A DNA stretch of 64,000 nt from JAVVEH01 sp032251435 (GCA_032251435.1 JAVVEH010000001.1:124001-188000), one strand, 5' to 3'. Counted from the stretch's first letter, positions 34,622 through 43,906 are shown. Notes: a model not told the origin generated them from the letters alone. Program-made: numbers and translations.

Positions 34622-35765
34622 ATCCTTCCATCTTCTATTTATTTTGGCCACCGCCGTAGCGGGTGCCGCCGATACGCCGACAGCGGACAGCCGCGAAACT
34701 CCGGTTGTGACAACCGCCACGCGGCCCCGCCTGTTCCAGGAACGGGTCACCGTCCAAGGCGACGTGGAGGCCCGGCAAAAAGCCATGGTGCCGGCGCGGA
34801 TTCCCGGAACCTTGGTCACGTTGTTTGTCGACGAGGGGCACCACGTCACCGCCGGCGAGACACCTCTTTTTCAGACCGATGACGTGAAATTGAAAACCGC
34901 CTTGGAGCTGAGTCAGCTTGAGCTGGCGGTGAGTCAATGCTCCTTACTGGAAAAAGAAGCGAACCGCGAGCGGGAACTGGCCGAATTGGAACGGGCGGAA
35001 AAAGATTTCATCCGGCGGCAAAATCTCTTCACAAAAGAGGCCATCGGCACGGCCAATGAAGTGGAGGAAGCGGAGGCCGACTACAAAAAAGCTCTCGCCT
35101 CCGTCAAGCACGCCCGGAGTTTAATCGCTCTTGCCAAAGCCCAGATGAACCAGGCCGCCGCGCGGGTCGACATGGCCCGGAAAGATTTATCCGACACAAA
35201 AGTCATCGCCCCAATCAGCGGCGCCGTCACCCGGCGGTTTCAGGACACAGGTGAGATGGGCTCTCCCGCCCAGCCTGTGTTCAGCATTGAAAGCACGAAA
35301 GATTTGGAAGTCAGCTGCTTTATTCCCGCTCAGTACTACTCCCGGGTTGTGGAGGGCGACACCGTGATCAAGGTGTCGCTTGACAGTCAGGAGCTGGGCG
35401 AGTTCCCCGTTTCGTATCGAAGCCCGACTATCGACAGCCAACTCCGCGTGTTTGAAGTCAAATGCCGCATCGGCGACGGGGGAGGCAAAACGGCTCCAGG
35501 GGCGATGGTCGGGGCAACAGTCGTCCTGGATAGACGACAAGCCACCGGCGTGCCGAAAAAAGCGTTGGTCACACGCGGCGGCGAACAGTTCATTTTCACG
35601 GTCGAACAAGGAAAAGCCATCGCCAAGGCTGTCACCACAGGGATTGAAAATGACGGGTGGGTGGCTTTGACCGGCGGGGATGTCGGCGAAGGTGTCCCCG
35701 TCATTACCGAGGGCCAATTCATGCTCAACAACGGTTCTCCGGTCGATGTCCGCGCCGCCAACTGA
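34614..35765 (+). CDS. RND efflux periplasmic adaptor (membrane fusion protein)
   Basis: A 383-residue HlyD/AcrA-type adaptor with an N-terminal signal peptide (FHLLFILATAVAGAADT). The lipoyl/barrel-sandwich halves are GTLVTLFVDEGHHVTAGE near residue 65 and VIAPISGAVTRRFQDTGE near 200. They flank a coiled-coil hairpin of about residues 95-190, rich in Glu, Arg and Ala. A beta-barrel and membrane-proximal domain follow. It bridges the inner-membrane pump and the TolC protein encoded downstream. AGGAG precedes the ATG, which overlaps the TetR gene. Confidence 0.9.
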   Translation: MPKSFHLLFILATAVAGAADTPTADSRETPVVTTATRPRLFQERVTVQGDVEARQKAMVPARIPGTLVTLFVDEGHHVTAGETPLFQTDDVKLKTALELSQLELAVSQCSLLEKEANRERELAELERAEKDFIRRQNLFTKEAIGTANEVEEAEADYKKALASVKHARSLIALAKAQMNQAAARVDMARKDLSDTKVIAPISGAVTRRFQDTGEMGSPAQPVFSIESTKDLEVSCFIPAQYYSRVVEGDTVIKVSLDSQELGEFPVSYRSPTIDSQLRVFEVKCRIGDGGGKTAPGAMVGATVVLDRRQATGVPKKALVTRGGEQFIFTVEQGKAIAKAVTTGIENDGWVALTGGDVGEGVPVITEGQFMLNNGSPVDVRAAN

Positions 35766-35843
35766 CGCGCGTATTTCATGAAAAAAAGCAATGATGAATG
35801 TTGAATATCGAGTCCACTCTAAAAAGTTAAACCCACATCCGCA

Positions 35844-38800
35844 ATGAAACTTTCAAATTTTTCTCTCCGGCGACCTGTCGCCATGTCCTGCCTGATTATC
35901 GGTCTGGCGCTCCTCGGCCTGCGCGGCTATATGAAAATGAGCGTGGAATTCCTGCCGAAAATGGATATCCCCATGATCACCATCCAGACCCTTTATCCCG
36001 GCGCCAGCCCGGAACAACTGGAAACGGATGTGGCCAAGCGGATCGAGGATATCATGATGACCCTGGACGGCCTCAAACACATCCAGTCCACGTGTATGGA
36101 GAACGTCTGCGTCACCATGCTGGAATTCCGCAATGAGGTCGATGTGGACATCGCCGCGACGGACATTCGGGAAAAGTTGGATATGATCGCGGCGGACTTA
36201 CCTGAGGAAGCCGAGGATCCGGTCATTCAAAAATTTGACATCAACGCCAAAGCGGTTCTGGCGCTCGCCCTCACCGGGGACGCCCCGGTGGATGAGCTCT
36301 ATGATTACGCCGCCAACACCCTTAAAGACCGGATCACCGTGGTGCCCGGGGTGGCGGAGTGCTCATTGATCGGCGGCGCGGAAAGAGAAATTCATGTTGT
36401 GCTTGACCGGGATAAACTCGCCGCCCGCGGACTCAGCACCCCCCGCGTCGTGGACATCGTGCGGCGGGGGGTCGGAATTATTCCGTCCGGACGAATCCAG
36501 TCGAATGGCCGGGAATACAGCGTGGAGTTTAATTCGGACTTTCCCGACATTGAGGCGCTGAACGACTTGGAACTGCTTGCTGAGGAGGGGCGGCGGTGCT
36601 ACCTCAAAGATGTGGGATACGCCGCCATGCGGACGGCCGAATTGCGGCAAAAAGCCACCTATAACGGGCGGCCGTGCGTCATGGTTGAAGTCATCAAAAA
36701 GGGCGAGGCCAACGCCGTCCAAGTCGTCGAGGATGTCCGGGAAGCGATGACGAATCTCAAGCCCTTCCTGCCGGGGGGCATGGAATTGATCTGGGTGCGG
36801 GATGACGGGGCGTTCATCAACGCCACAGTCACCGGCGCTTGGACCAATGTGGTGCAGGGAATCGCCCTCACCGCGCTGATTTTGTTCCTTTTTCTCTACA
36901 ACCCCCGGTCCACGTTTGTGGTCGCCGTGACCATGCCCTTGACCATTGTGATCACGCTTTTCTTTCTCCAATTCCTCGGGTACAGCCTGAACACCTCAAC
37001 GCTCATTTCCATCGGTCTCTCCGTGGGAATTCTGGTGACCAACTCAATTGTGGTTCTGGAAGCGATTGTCAAACATTTGGATGACAGAGGGGCCACGCCG
37101 TTTGAAGCCGCCCGGAAAGGGGCGGCGGAATCCTGGCTGCCCGTTCTCGCCAGCGCCGGCACCAATGTGGTCGTCTTGTTCCCCATGGCTGTCATTCCCG
37201 ATGTCATCGGCCAATTTTTAGCCCCGCTGGTCATCACGATGATTATCATGACCGTGGTCTCGCTGTTCATATCCTTCACCTTGACACCCATGCTGTGCAT
37301 GATGATTTTGAAAAACAGAGAAACAACACGTTCCCGGCGCAACCCGGTCTTCTGGCTTGAAAAAGGCTGGAATCACCTGTTTAATAAACTGATCACGGCG
37401 TATCATGCGTTTATCAGCTTTCTTGAAGCCCGGAGACTGGTCGCCACGGGCTTTCTGGTCGGCATCGCGGCGCTCTTCATCGTATCCTTGGGTTTGGCTG
37501 GAAAAATCGGCGGCAGTTTTTTCACCGAAACCGACCGGGGCGAATTAACGATCCGTCTTGAATTCCCGACGTATTACTCCCTTGACGCCACTCAGGCCCG
37601 GGTCCAGGAGGCGGAAGCCCGCCTCAAACGCCTGCCGGAATTAAAAAACATCGTCACCACAGTCGGCAAAATCCAAGGAGTCGCGGGCCAGGCTTCCGAA
37701 GGCGTGTATCTGGGCCAGGTGCAACTGAAGTTCACGGAACGCACGGAACGGGATCTCTCTATTGATGACCTGTTGGACAAGGCCCGGGATAGCTTGAAAG
37801 GCTACACCGACTGCATTGTCGGGGTGTTTATTCCCACCCCGATCGGGGGTATCAACCCCCCCATTGAACTATATGTGATGGGCGATGACCTGAATGTGCT
37901 GGACACCACCGGATTGGCGATCAAACAGCTCGCCGACACGGATGAAAAGAACCGTTTCGCCGACATGGACACCACGGTCCGGGACGGGAAGCCTAAAATC
38001 GTCGCCATCCCGAATCGCGCGGTGCTGGCGGACTTGGGCATTTCCCCCGAGACCTTGGGCATGACCATGCGCGGCAATCTGGAAGGCCTGACCGCCGGAA
38101 CCTTCAAACGCGGAGACCGCAATTACGACATCGTGGTGAAGTTTGAGGATGCCGAAGGCGCCGATCAAATTAATCAATTTATGTTTCCCGGCAAAGCCGG
38201 CCAAAACCTGCTGATCGGCACCCTGGCGGATATTAAGACAACCACCAGCCCAGTGCAAATTCTCCGCCGGGATAAACGCCGCGTCTGCAAAGTCTCCGGC
38301 AACACCCGCGTCCCCCTGGGCACCGCCCTGACTGTTCTCACCCGGAAAATCGAGGAAAACCAACTGCTGCCTCCCGGCTATGAAATCACCGTCGCCGGAG
38401 ACGCGGAACGCATGGGCGATTCCCAACGGTTTTTGGGAGAAGCGGCCCTGACCGCTCTCATTCTGGTGGTCCTCACCCTCGCCGCGATCATGGAATCCTG
38501 GCGCCAGCCCGCTTTTATTCTAGTCACAATCCCATTGGCTTTAATCGGCATGCTATGGGCGTTGTTCATCTTTGGCGAAAGTATTTCCCTGTTTGTCATG
38601 ATGAGCGCCGTCATGTTGATCGGGATTGTTGTCAATAACGCCATCCTTATCATGGATCAGTTTAACACGCATATCGCCGAGGGCATGCACCGCCACAAAG
38701 CCATGCTCGCCGCCGCCACGGAACGCTTCCGCCCCATTTGCATGGTCACCGCGGCTGCGGTTCTGGGCATGCTCCCGATGGCCCTGTCCCGGGATATCGG

Positions 38801-38927
38801 CGCGGAAATGCGGACCGGTGTCGGCATCGCCTCCGCCGGCGGCATCCTGGTGTCCGGCGTGTTGACGATGCTGGTTATACCGGTTCTGTACAGTCTCGTC
38901 ACCCGCCGTGGCAAAGTCCAGAAATAA
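35844..38927 (+). CDS. RND-family inner-membrane efflux pump
   Basis: A 1027-residue AcrB/MdtB-like transporter, full length. The N-terminal helix is LRRPVAMSCLIIGLALLGL. The first porter segment begins VEFLPKMDIPMITIQTLYPG, a typical RND pattern. Transmembrane blocks lie near residues 333-490 (IALTALILFLFLYNPRSTF, ISIGLSVGILVTNSIVVLEA) and 865-1020 (ALTALILVVLTLAAIMES, IGIVVNNAILIMDQ, AAVLGMLPMA). The two blocks frame the second porter loop. It exports drugs, metals or lipids by proton antiport; the substrate is not readable. Operon: regulator, adaptor, pump, outer-membrane channel. Confidence 0.95.
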   Translation: MKLSNFSLRRPVAMSCLIIGLALLGLRGYMKMSVEFLPKMDIPMITIQTLYPGASPEQLETDVAKRIEDIMMTLDGLKHIQSTCMENVCVTMLEFRNEVDVDIAATDIREKLDMIAADLPEEAEDPVIQKFDINAKAVLALALTGDAPVDELYDYAANTLKDRITVVPGVAECSLIGGAEREIHVVLDRDKLAARGLSTPRVVDIVRRGVGIIPSGRIQSNGREYSVEFNSDFPDIEALNDLELLAEEGRRCYLKDVGYAAMRTAELRQKATYNGRPCVMVEVIKKGEANAVQVVEDVREAMTNLKPFLPGGMELIWVRDDGAFINATVTGAWTNVVQGIALTALILFLFLYNPRSTFVVAVTMPLTIVITLFFLQFLGYSLNTSTLISIGLSVGILVTNSIVVLEAIVKHLDDRGATPFEAARKGAAESWLPVLASAGTNVVVLFPMAVIPDVIGQFLAPLVITMIIMTVVSLFISFTLTPMLCMMILKNRETTRSRRNPVFWLEKGWNHLFNKLITAYHAFISFLEARRLVATGFLVGIAALFIVSLGLAGKIGGSFFTETDRGELTIRLEFPTYYSLDATQARVQEAEARLKRLPELKNIVTTVGKIQGVAGQASEGVYLGQVQLKFTERTERDLSIDDLLDKARDSLKGYTDCIVGVFIPTPIGGINPPIELYVMGDDLNVLDTTGLAIKQLADTDEKNRFADMDTTVRDGKPKIVAIPNRAVLADLGISPETLGMTMRGNLEGLTAGTFKRGDRNYDIVVKFEDAEGADQINQFMFPGKAGQNLLIGTLADIKTTTSPVQILRRDKRRVCKVSGNTRVPLGTALTVLTRKIEENQLLPPGYEITVAGDAERMGDSQRFLGEAALTALILVVLTLAAIMESWRQPAFILVTIPLALIGMLWALFIFGESISLFVMMSAVMLIGIVVNNAILIMDQFNTHIAEGMHRHKAMLAAATERFRPICMVTAAAVLGMLPMALSRDIGAEMRTGVGIASAGGILVSGVLTMLVIPVLYSLVTRRGKVQK

Positions 38928-38984
38928 AGCCATAGTAACACGTTTCACGTTTCGTCAACGACAGAGGACAGGTCCCTGACCATT

Positions 38985-40322
38985 ATGAAAACAATCATCT
39001 TGAGTTTGACCATCATCACCACCTTGTTCGCAACCCTTCCCGCCGGAGCTTTAGAAGGCGCGCATACAAGCGCGGAAGCGCTTCCCGCCAGCCTCTCCCT
39101 GGCGGCGGCGAAACAGATCGCCCTGGCGGACAATCCATCTCTCGCCGTCATGGCCGCCCGGGTGAAGGAGGCCGAGGGTGTCAGCCGGCAGGCCCGTTCC
39201 GCTTGGTTTCCGAGCGTCAGCGCCTACGCCGAGGGCGGCCGCCTGATTGACAGCGCCGTCCTCTCCGGCGGGTTGGACAATACCGACACCTACGCGGCCG
39301 GCCTCGAGGCGGGTTGGCTGATTTTCAATGGCTTCGCCCGGCACTTCTCCACCCGGGCCGCGGCGTTGGGACTGGACGCCACCCGACAGGAATTAAATGA
39401 TGTCCGCCGTTTGCTGGTTCAAGGTGTTTCCGAAGCCTTCCTGAACTGCCGGCTGGCGGTTGAATCCGCCCGCGTCGCCCGGACCGATGCGCAGTTTAAC
39501 GCCGACCTGCTTGATGAAGCCCGGAAACGATTGGACGCCGGCGCCGGCGCCCGGGCGGATGTGCTCAATTTCAGTGTCAGGAAAAAAGAGGCCGAAAATC
39601 TCCTTCTGCAGGCGGAACAAAATCTTCAGGATTTCCGCAAGGTTCTCGCCACCCTCCTCGGGTTGCCCGCCGGAGATCTGCCCGCCGCGACCGTCCTGGC
39701 CCCCTTGCCGGAAGAGGCGATTGTATGTGATATTTCCCTTGATCACGCGGTTGAAGAAGCGATGACAAACCGCCCCGACCTGATCCGGGCGGAACTCGCG
39801 GCCCGGCAGGCCGCGGCCGCCGCGGCCGCGGAAAAAGGGGACTACCTGCCCTCCCTCTCCGCCATCGGCAGTTACGGCGCGCGGCGCTTGAATAACCCCC
39901 GCTTTGACCAGGATGACGACACGGATTCATACCTCGGCCTGAGGCTGTCCTGGAATCTCTTCGACGGCGCTCTCCGGGAAGGAAAAGTCAAAGCCGCCAA
40001 CGCCCGGCGGACCGCCGCCGAACAAGACCTCATTCAAACCCGAATCGAGGTGGTCTCAGACGTGAAACGGGTCTTCAACGGTGTTGAATATTCACGGAAA
40101 AGCTATGCCAACAATCAAGACATCGCCGCCATGAATTTGGAAATACGGGATATCGCGCGCAAAGAATACGCCGCCGGGAAAGCCACTCTCACCCGGCTTA
40201 ACGAGGCTCAGACCAATCAAACCCGGGCCGAAAGCCAGCGCGTTCAAAGCCGGATCACCTTGGCCCGCGCCATCGAACGCCTGCGGGCCGCTATGGGAAC
40301 CGATATCCTGACCGGGGAATGA
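38985..40322 (+). CDS. TolC-family outer-membrane efflux protein
   Basis: A 445-residue outer-membrane channel protein. It has a signal peptide (MKTIILSLTIITTLFATLPAGA) and two repeated OEP domains of alternating strands and long helices. Repeat one has AAKQIALADNPSLAVMAARV and ARSAWFPSVSAYAEGG; repeat two has AVEEAMTNRPDLIRAELAAR and GDYLPSLSAIGSYG. SWNLFDGALREGKVKAANAR marks the second strand-helix junction. It completes the tripartite pump. There is no clear Shine-Dalgarno. The operon is probably terminated at 40459-40479. Confidence 0.93.
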   Translation: MKTIILSLTIITTLFATLPAGALEGAHTSAEALPASLSLAAAKQIALADNPSLAVMAARVKEAEGVSRQARSAWFPSVSAYAEGGRLIDSAVLSGGLDNTDTYAAGLEAGWLIFNGFARHFSTRAAALGLDATRQELNDVRRLLVQGVSEAFLNCRLAVESARVARTDAQFNADLLDEARKRLDAGAGARADVLNFSVRKKEAENLLLQAEQNLQDFRKVLATLLGLPAGDLPAATVLAPLPEEAIVCDISLDHAVEEAMTNRPDLIRAELAARQAAAAAAAEKGDYLPSLSAIGSYGARRLNNPRFDQDDDTDSYLGLRLSWNLFDGALREGKVKAANARRTAAEQDLIQTRIEVVSDVKRVFNGVEYSRKSYANNQDIAAMNLEIRDIARKEYAAGKATLTRLNEAQTNQTRAESQRVQSRITLARAIERLRAAMGTDILTGE

Positions 40323-40831
40323 GACGGGGGAACGTGAAGGCGTGACAAGCGTGAAAGCCGGTAAAATCGGGAAAGCCGGTGAAATCGTTGAAACGCGGTA
40401 TGCGTTCACACGTATGGTTGTAAGAAAAATAACGACCCGCTTCGGGGGTCTGTATTGAGGGTGGTATACCACCCTTTTTCCGGATAAATCCGGTACACCA
40501 ACGTGCCCGTGCCCTCAACAAAAGAGCTTCGCCATCCCAAGTAGGTGTACCGACTTTAGTCGGCGCTTTCTGTTGGGTAATTAAATAGTTTACAACCATT
40601 CGTGTGTCTTGGGGACGGACTTTTGGGGAAAGACATGCTGAAGCACGAACTCAAACGGGGAAACGGGGAAGTCGAGAGAATCGACTGAGCCGGCCAACTG
40701 CGTTGGATTTTCTTTCCGCGTCACACCAAGAAAACTATTCCCGCCGAGTAAACCGCATGAAAGACTCCCCGACTCCTTCATTGTACCTGGGGCATTCCCC
40801 TTAAAGCCCCACCAAAAGCGAACGGCCCCGG
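40323..40831. other. Non-coding region with palindromes
   Basis: No supported gene. It contains short direct repeats GAAAGCCGGT (near 40352 and 40371), the terminator at 40459-40479, a CCGGAT/ATCCGG hairpin just after it, and a CCGACTTTAGTCGG palindrome near 40550. GGTACACC and GGTGTACC flank the last two in opposite orientation. Such palindromes look like dispersed intergenic repeats. Confidence 0.4.
40459..40479 (+). terminator. Probable terminator of the RND operon
   Basis: GGGTGG-TATA-CCACCC followed by TTTTT, 137 bases after the TolC stop. Confidence 0.55.
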
Positions 40832-41233
40832 TTAAGCCGTGGGTTCAGACGTGTTCCCCATGCGGATCATCACGTAATCCACCCAAGCGCCGAGAGCGAT
40901 TCCCAGGGCGTAGGCGATTAAATCCGACCACAAAAAGCCATACCCCAGAATCAACGCGCAGAATTTACAGGAACGCAAGGCGTCCAGCCACGGGGGATGG
41001 AAAAGCTGGGTGATTTCAATCGTGTATGTCGTGACCATCGCCGTTGTGACTATCCATCGGATCCGCCAGCGAAACAATACGGCGAAAAACAGATAGATCA
41101 GCATCGCCCAAAGGAAGTCACCGGCATACTGGGTATACCAATACGGCAAGGACTGCTGAAACAGCCGCGCCGGCCAGCCCGCCACGATCAATAAAAGCAT
41201 GACAGGGGGATAATACGTTAATGGACGCTTCAT
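40832..41233 (-). CDS. DUF2809-type small membrane protein
   Basis: A 133-residue protein with four hydrophobic segments. The conserved stretch YAGDFLWAMLIYL, then ITQLFHPPWLDALR and GYGFLWSDLIAYALGI identify the DUF2809 family, of unknown function. The start is ambiguous: ATG 41233 is chosen, and another in-frame ATG at 41245 is possible; neither has a good Shine-Dalgarno. The gene is divergent from bioF, and its start codon overlaps the left half of the BirA box, so biotin repression could affect it too. Confidence 0.7.
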   Translation of the reverse strand: MKRPLTYYPPVMLLLIVAGWPARLFQQSLPYWYTQYAGDFLWAMLIYLFFAVLFRWRIRWIVTTAMVTTYTIEITQLFHPPWLDALRSCKFCALILGYGFLWSDLIAYALGIALGAWVDYVMIRMGNTSEPTA

Positions 41234-41264
41234 TGTAAACCACATTTAAAAAACCGGTTGACAA
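41233..41264. promoter_or_regulatory. BirA (biotin repressor) operator
   Basis: TTGTAAACC (41233-41241), 14 bases, GGTTGACAA (41256-41264). This matches the known bacterial BirA box TTGTWAACC-N14-16-GGTTWACAA at all but one position. Its right half covers the -35 of the bioF promoter, and the genes behind it make pimeloyl-ACP and KAPA, so the assignment is strong. Confidence 0.8.
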
Positions 41265-41285
41265 CACGGTTTGAAACCTTACATT
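41258..41285 (+). promoter_or_regulatory. bioF operon promoter
   Basis: TTGACA (41258-41263) and TACATT (41280-41285) with a 16-base spacer, overlapped by the BirA box. A GGTTTGAAACC palindrome lies inside the spacer (41269-41279). Confidence 0.65.
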
Positions 41286-41328
41286 TTCCACTTGTTTCGC
41301 CACAGTAAATTAACCCCCCGCCCTGACC

Positions 41329-42576
41329 ATGTCCATACCGGCTTTTGATGATTGGATAACAAACGAACTCGACCAGCTGGCCCAAACCGGCTTGCGCCGG
41401 GATATACACCCTTTGCTTGAAATCGGCGCCATCCTCCACACACAGTGTGTGTCTCCGGAGGAAGCGCTTTCTGGCGATCACGCATGTCACCGGTCGGAAA
41501 GTACCATTTCAAGCCGCCACAGTGGTCAGCGGCTGATCAATTTTTGTTCCAACGACTATTTGGACCTGGCCCGCCATCCGCACGTTTTGGATGCCGCCAA
41601 ACAAGCGGTTGACACCTTTGGCGCCGGGGCGACATCATCACGTCTGGTGTCAGGCACACTGACGCTCCATGAGCGCCTGGAAAATCGGCTGGCCGCCTAT
41701 AAACACACCCCCGCCGCGCTCGTTTTCGGCAGTGGCTATCTCGCCAATCTCGGCGCGGTCACCGCGCTGGCCGGACACCGGGACACTGTGTTCGCCGACC
41801 GCCTCATCCACGCCAGCCTGATCGACGCGGTGAAACTCAGCGGCGCGGCGTTGAAACGCTTCCGTCATAACGATCCGGGGCACTTGGATGAGTTGCTTAA
41901 ACGGAGTCCCGACAACGGCCGGCGGTTAGTGATCACCGAGTCCGTTTTCAGCATGGACGGAGACATCGCCCCGCTTGATGATATTTCAGAGACCGCGCGT
42001 CGGCACGGCGCGTTGTTCATGGTCGATGAAGCCCATTCATGCGGCATTTCCCATCCGACCCGCTCGTTAGCCGCGCGACCCGACATTATCATGGGGACCC
42101 TGAGCAAAGGCTTCGGCTCCTATGGCGGCTTTATCGCCTGTTCAACCGCCATGCGGGACTGGCTGATCAACAAAGCCCGGTCCTTCATCTACACCACCGC
42201 CCTCCCCCCCGCCTGCCTGGGCGCGGCGCTCGGGGCTTTGGATGTCTTAAAAGACAATCCCGGGATGGGCGACCAGTTACTGCACAACGCCCGCGGATTC
42301 CGCGACCGCCTCCGCCGGGGCGGTTTGGACACCGCGGGTTCCGCCACCCAGATCATACCGGTCATGATTGGTGACAACCACACGACTCTCGCGCTGGCGG
42401 CGACGCTTCGCCAGCGAAACATCTATTGTGTGGCGATCCGCCCCCCCACAGTTCCGGAAGGGACGGCCCGACTCCGGGTGTCAGTGTCTCTCGGACACAG
42501 CGTCAGCGATTTGGACATCGCCGCCGACGCGATGATCGCGGCGGTGAGACCGTTGGATATGCACTCTCAAAAATAG
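41329..42576 (+). CDS. bioF: 8-Amino-7-oxononanoate synthase
   Basis: A 415-residue PLP-dependent alpha-oxoamine synthase condensing pimeloyl-ACP (or -CoA) with alanine to KAPA. LINFCSNDYLDLARHP is the N-terminal signature. GAGATSSRLVSGT, ITESVFSMDGDIAPL, MVDEAHSCG and the PLP lysine in GTLSKGFGSYGG (near residue 262) are in place. Compared with typical BioF there are some 15-20 extra residues at about 42-64, before the SNDYL motif. The BirA box upstream and the bioH-like and bioC genes downstream confirm biotin rather than heme or sphingolipid use. bioA, bioD and bioB are not in the window. Confidence 0.93.
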   Translation: MSIPAFDDWITNELDQLAQTGLRRDIHPLLEIGAILHTQCVSPEEALSGDHACHRSESTISSRHSGQRLINFCSNDYLDLARHPHVLDAAKQAVDTFGAGATSSRLVSGTLTLHERLENRLAAYKHTPAALVFGSGYLANLGAVTALAGHRDTVFADRLIHASLIDAVKLSGAALKRFRHNDPGHLDELLKRSPDNGRRLVITESVFSMDGDIAPLDDISETARRHGALFMVDEAHSCGISHPTRSLAARPDIIMGTLSKGFGSYGGFIACSTAMRDWLINKARSFIYTTALPPACLGAALGALDVLKDNPGMGDQLLHNARGFRDRLRRGGLDTAGSATQIIPVMIGDNHTTLALAATLRQRNIYCVAIRPPTVPEGTARLRVSVSLGHSVSDLDIAADAMIAAVRPLDMHSQK

Positions 42577-42976
42577 TATGAAGAAAGAAGAAAATGACAG
42601 AATAATTAGAGACAAAAAAGAGATCTTTTCGACAGAATCATGATCGACAGAATCATTAAAAAAATCAGATAAGAAAAAATGGTGACAATCATTTACTAAT
42701 GTAGGCGTTGTAACACAATAACTATTACGCTATTACATTCTCCGAGCATGCGGGAGCTATTTCTTTCTTATAAAATGATTGACGCTCTGCTCCACCTCCA
42801 GTAGGGCTGGCTCTGCCTTAGGCGGTCTGTCGTCAATGACTCTGTCAAATACCTTTTTCTTCATTTTTCTGTCCCCCATTTTTCTGTCTAAAACCAGGAA
42901 CTTACAGATTAAGTAGTTATAACTAATTTATGTTAAAACTTTTAAAACAACGACGGGTCAAGATGGGGAGCGGTTC
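42577..42976. other. AT-rich intergenic region inside the biotin operon
   Basis: A 400-base gap between bioF and the bioH-like gene, strikingly AT-rich compared with its surroundings. It carries three GACAGAAT repeats (42596-42658), two TTTTTCTGTC stretches near 42865-42890, and an ATTGACG/CGTCAAT inverted repeat spanning about 42779-42837. No coding frame or promoter is convincing. Confidence 0.45.
42596..42658 (+). repeat. Three GACAGAAT(A/C)AT direct repeats
   Basis: GACAGAATAATTA at 42596, GACAGAATCATGA at 42631 and GACAGAATCATTA at 42646. The irregular spacing makes them remnants of a dispersed repeat and not a CRISPR array. Confidence 0.45.
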
Positions 42977-43906
42977 ATGATGTCCGACATTTCGCCATTA
43001 CCGCCAAACAGCATCGCCGTTTCCGGCTGGGCCCATGACGCGTCTGCTTTCGGCCCGCTCACGGCGAGCCAAAAGGCTTTTTCATTAACCGATTTGGAAG
43101 CTGGAATTCCACTTCGGGAAGGAAAGGAACGGCGCGGATTTCGAATGTCGGATTCCGGATTTGCCGCGTCAATCCACTCCGAACAAGATGAAACGGATAC
43201 TAACCGACCGGAATTTGGTTCGGGACAAGGTTTAGTTTCAGGAACGCGACCATCCGGGGTCATGCTTTCCCGGTCCGAACAGAGTGAAACTTGCGCCTTC
43301 AGTAGGCCGGAGTTGCAAGTCCGGCTTAGCCGGGGAAGGAACCCCGGCCTACAGCAAGTTTCAGGGAATGCATCCATCTACGCCCGGGCGCTGGCCGCGG
43401 TCATCGCGGACACCGCGGAACCGGTCACCTTGGCCGGTTGGTCCACCGGGGCGATGGTGGCCTTGGAAACAGCCGCCGCTTATCCCGCCAATATTGACCG
43501 GTTGATTCTATTTAGCGCCACGCCGAAGTTTTGCGCCGAAGACGCGTGGGAACACGGCATTCCCGCGGCCAATGTCCGGGCCATGATCGCCGGGCTCCGC
43601 CGCGATCCGGAGGCCACCCTGGGGGGATTTTTCAAACTCGCCGCCCGTCCCGGACGGTTGACCGCGGCCGAGTACGAGGGAAAAATCGCCGTCGCTCTCA
43701 GACAGGGGGAAAAAAACCTGGCTGATCAGCTCCGCTATTTGATGACGACCGACCTGCGGGCGGCCGTGCGGAAAATCACCATCCCCGTCACCCTCATTCA
43801 CGGAAATAAGGATGCCATTATCCCCCGCGCCGCCAGCGCCTGGCTGGCGGACGAACTCCCAGACAGCCGCTTGATTTCCTTGCCCGGCAAGGGACACACG
43901 CTCTAA
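42977..43906 (+). CDS. BioH-like alpha/beta hydrolase with an in-frame repeat insertion
   Basis: A 309-residue alpha/beta hydrolase placed between bioF and bioC, hence the likely pimeloyl-ACP methyl ester esterase. The oxyanion strand SIAVSGWAHDASAFGPL is at the N-terminus. The nucleophile is in LAGWSTGAMVALE near residue 155. The acid is in IHGNKDAIIP near 278 and the histidine in GKGHTL at the very C-terminus, so the catalytic triad is complete. Residues of about 47-133 do not belong to the fold: they are Arg/Ser/Glu-rich and encoded by repeat DNA including a long palindrome (43286-43362). The frame is kept through it. GGGGAG precedes the ATGATG start. Whether the bulky insert is tolerated is unknown; a related esterase (BioG-like) is the alternative name. 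Confidence 0.72.
   Translation: MMSDISPLPPNSIAVSGWAHDASAFGPLTASQKAFSLTDLEAGIPLREGKERRGFRMSDSGFAASIHSEQDETDTNRPEFGSGQGLVSGTRPSGVMLSRSEQSETCAFSRPELQVRLSRGRNPGLQQVSGNASIYARALAAVIADTAEPVTLAGWSTGAMVALETAAAYPANIDRLILFSATPKFCAEDAWEHGIPAANVRAMIAGLRRDPEATLGGFFKLAARPGRLTAAEYEGKIAVALRQGEKNLADQLRYLMTTDLRAAVRKITIPVTLIHGNKDAIIPRAASAWLADELPDSRLISLPGKGHTL
43286..43362. repeat. Long interrupted palindrome within the bioH-like gene
   Basis: GAAACTTGC (43286-43294) pairs with GCAAGTTTC (43354-43362), and GTAGGCCGG (43302-43310) with CCGGCCTAC (43344-43352), around a GC-rich centre. It has the form of a REP-type mobile palindrome and lies in frame inside a coding sequence. Confidence 0.7.

Noticed and set aside
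40590..40804. Short frames on both strands after the RND operon
   Set aside because: No Shine-Dalgarno, no domain and no conserved character; the region is repeat-like.
42596..42658. CRISPR-like spacing of GACAGAAT repeats
   Set aside because: Repeats are only 11-13 bases, spacing is irregular (35 and 15 bases) and no cas gene is present.
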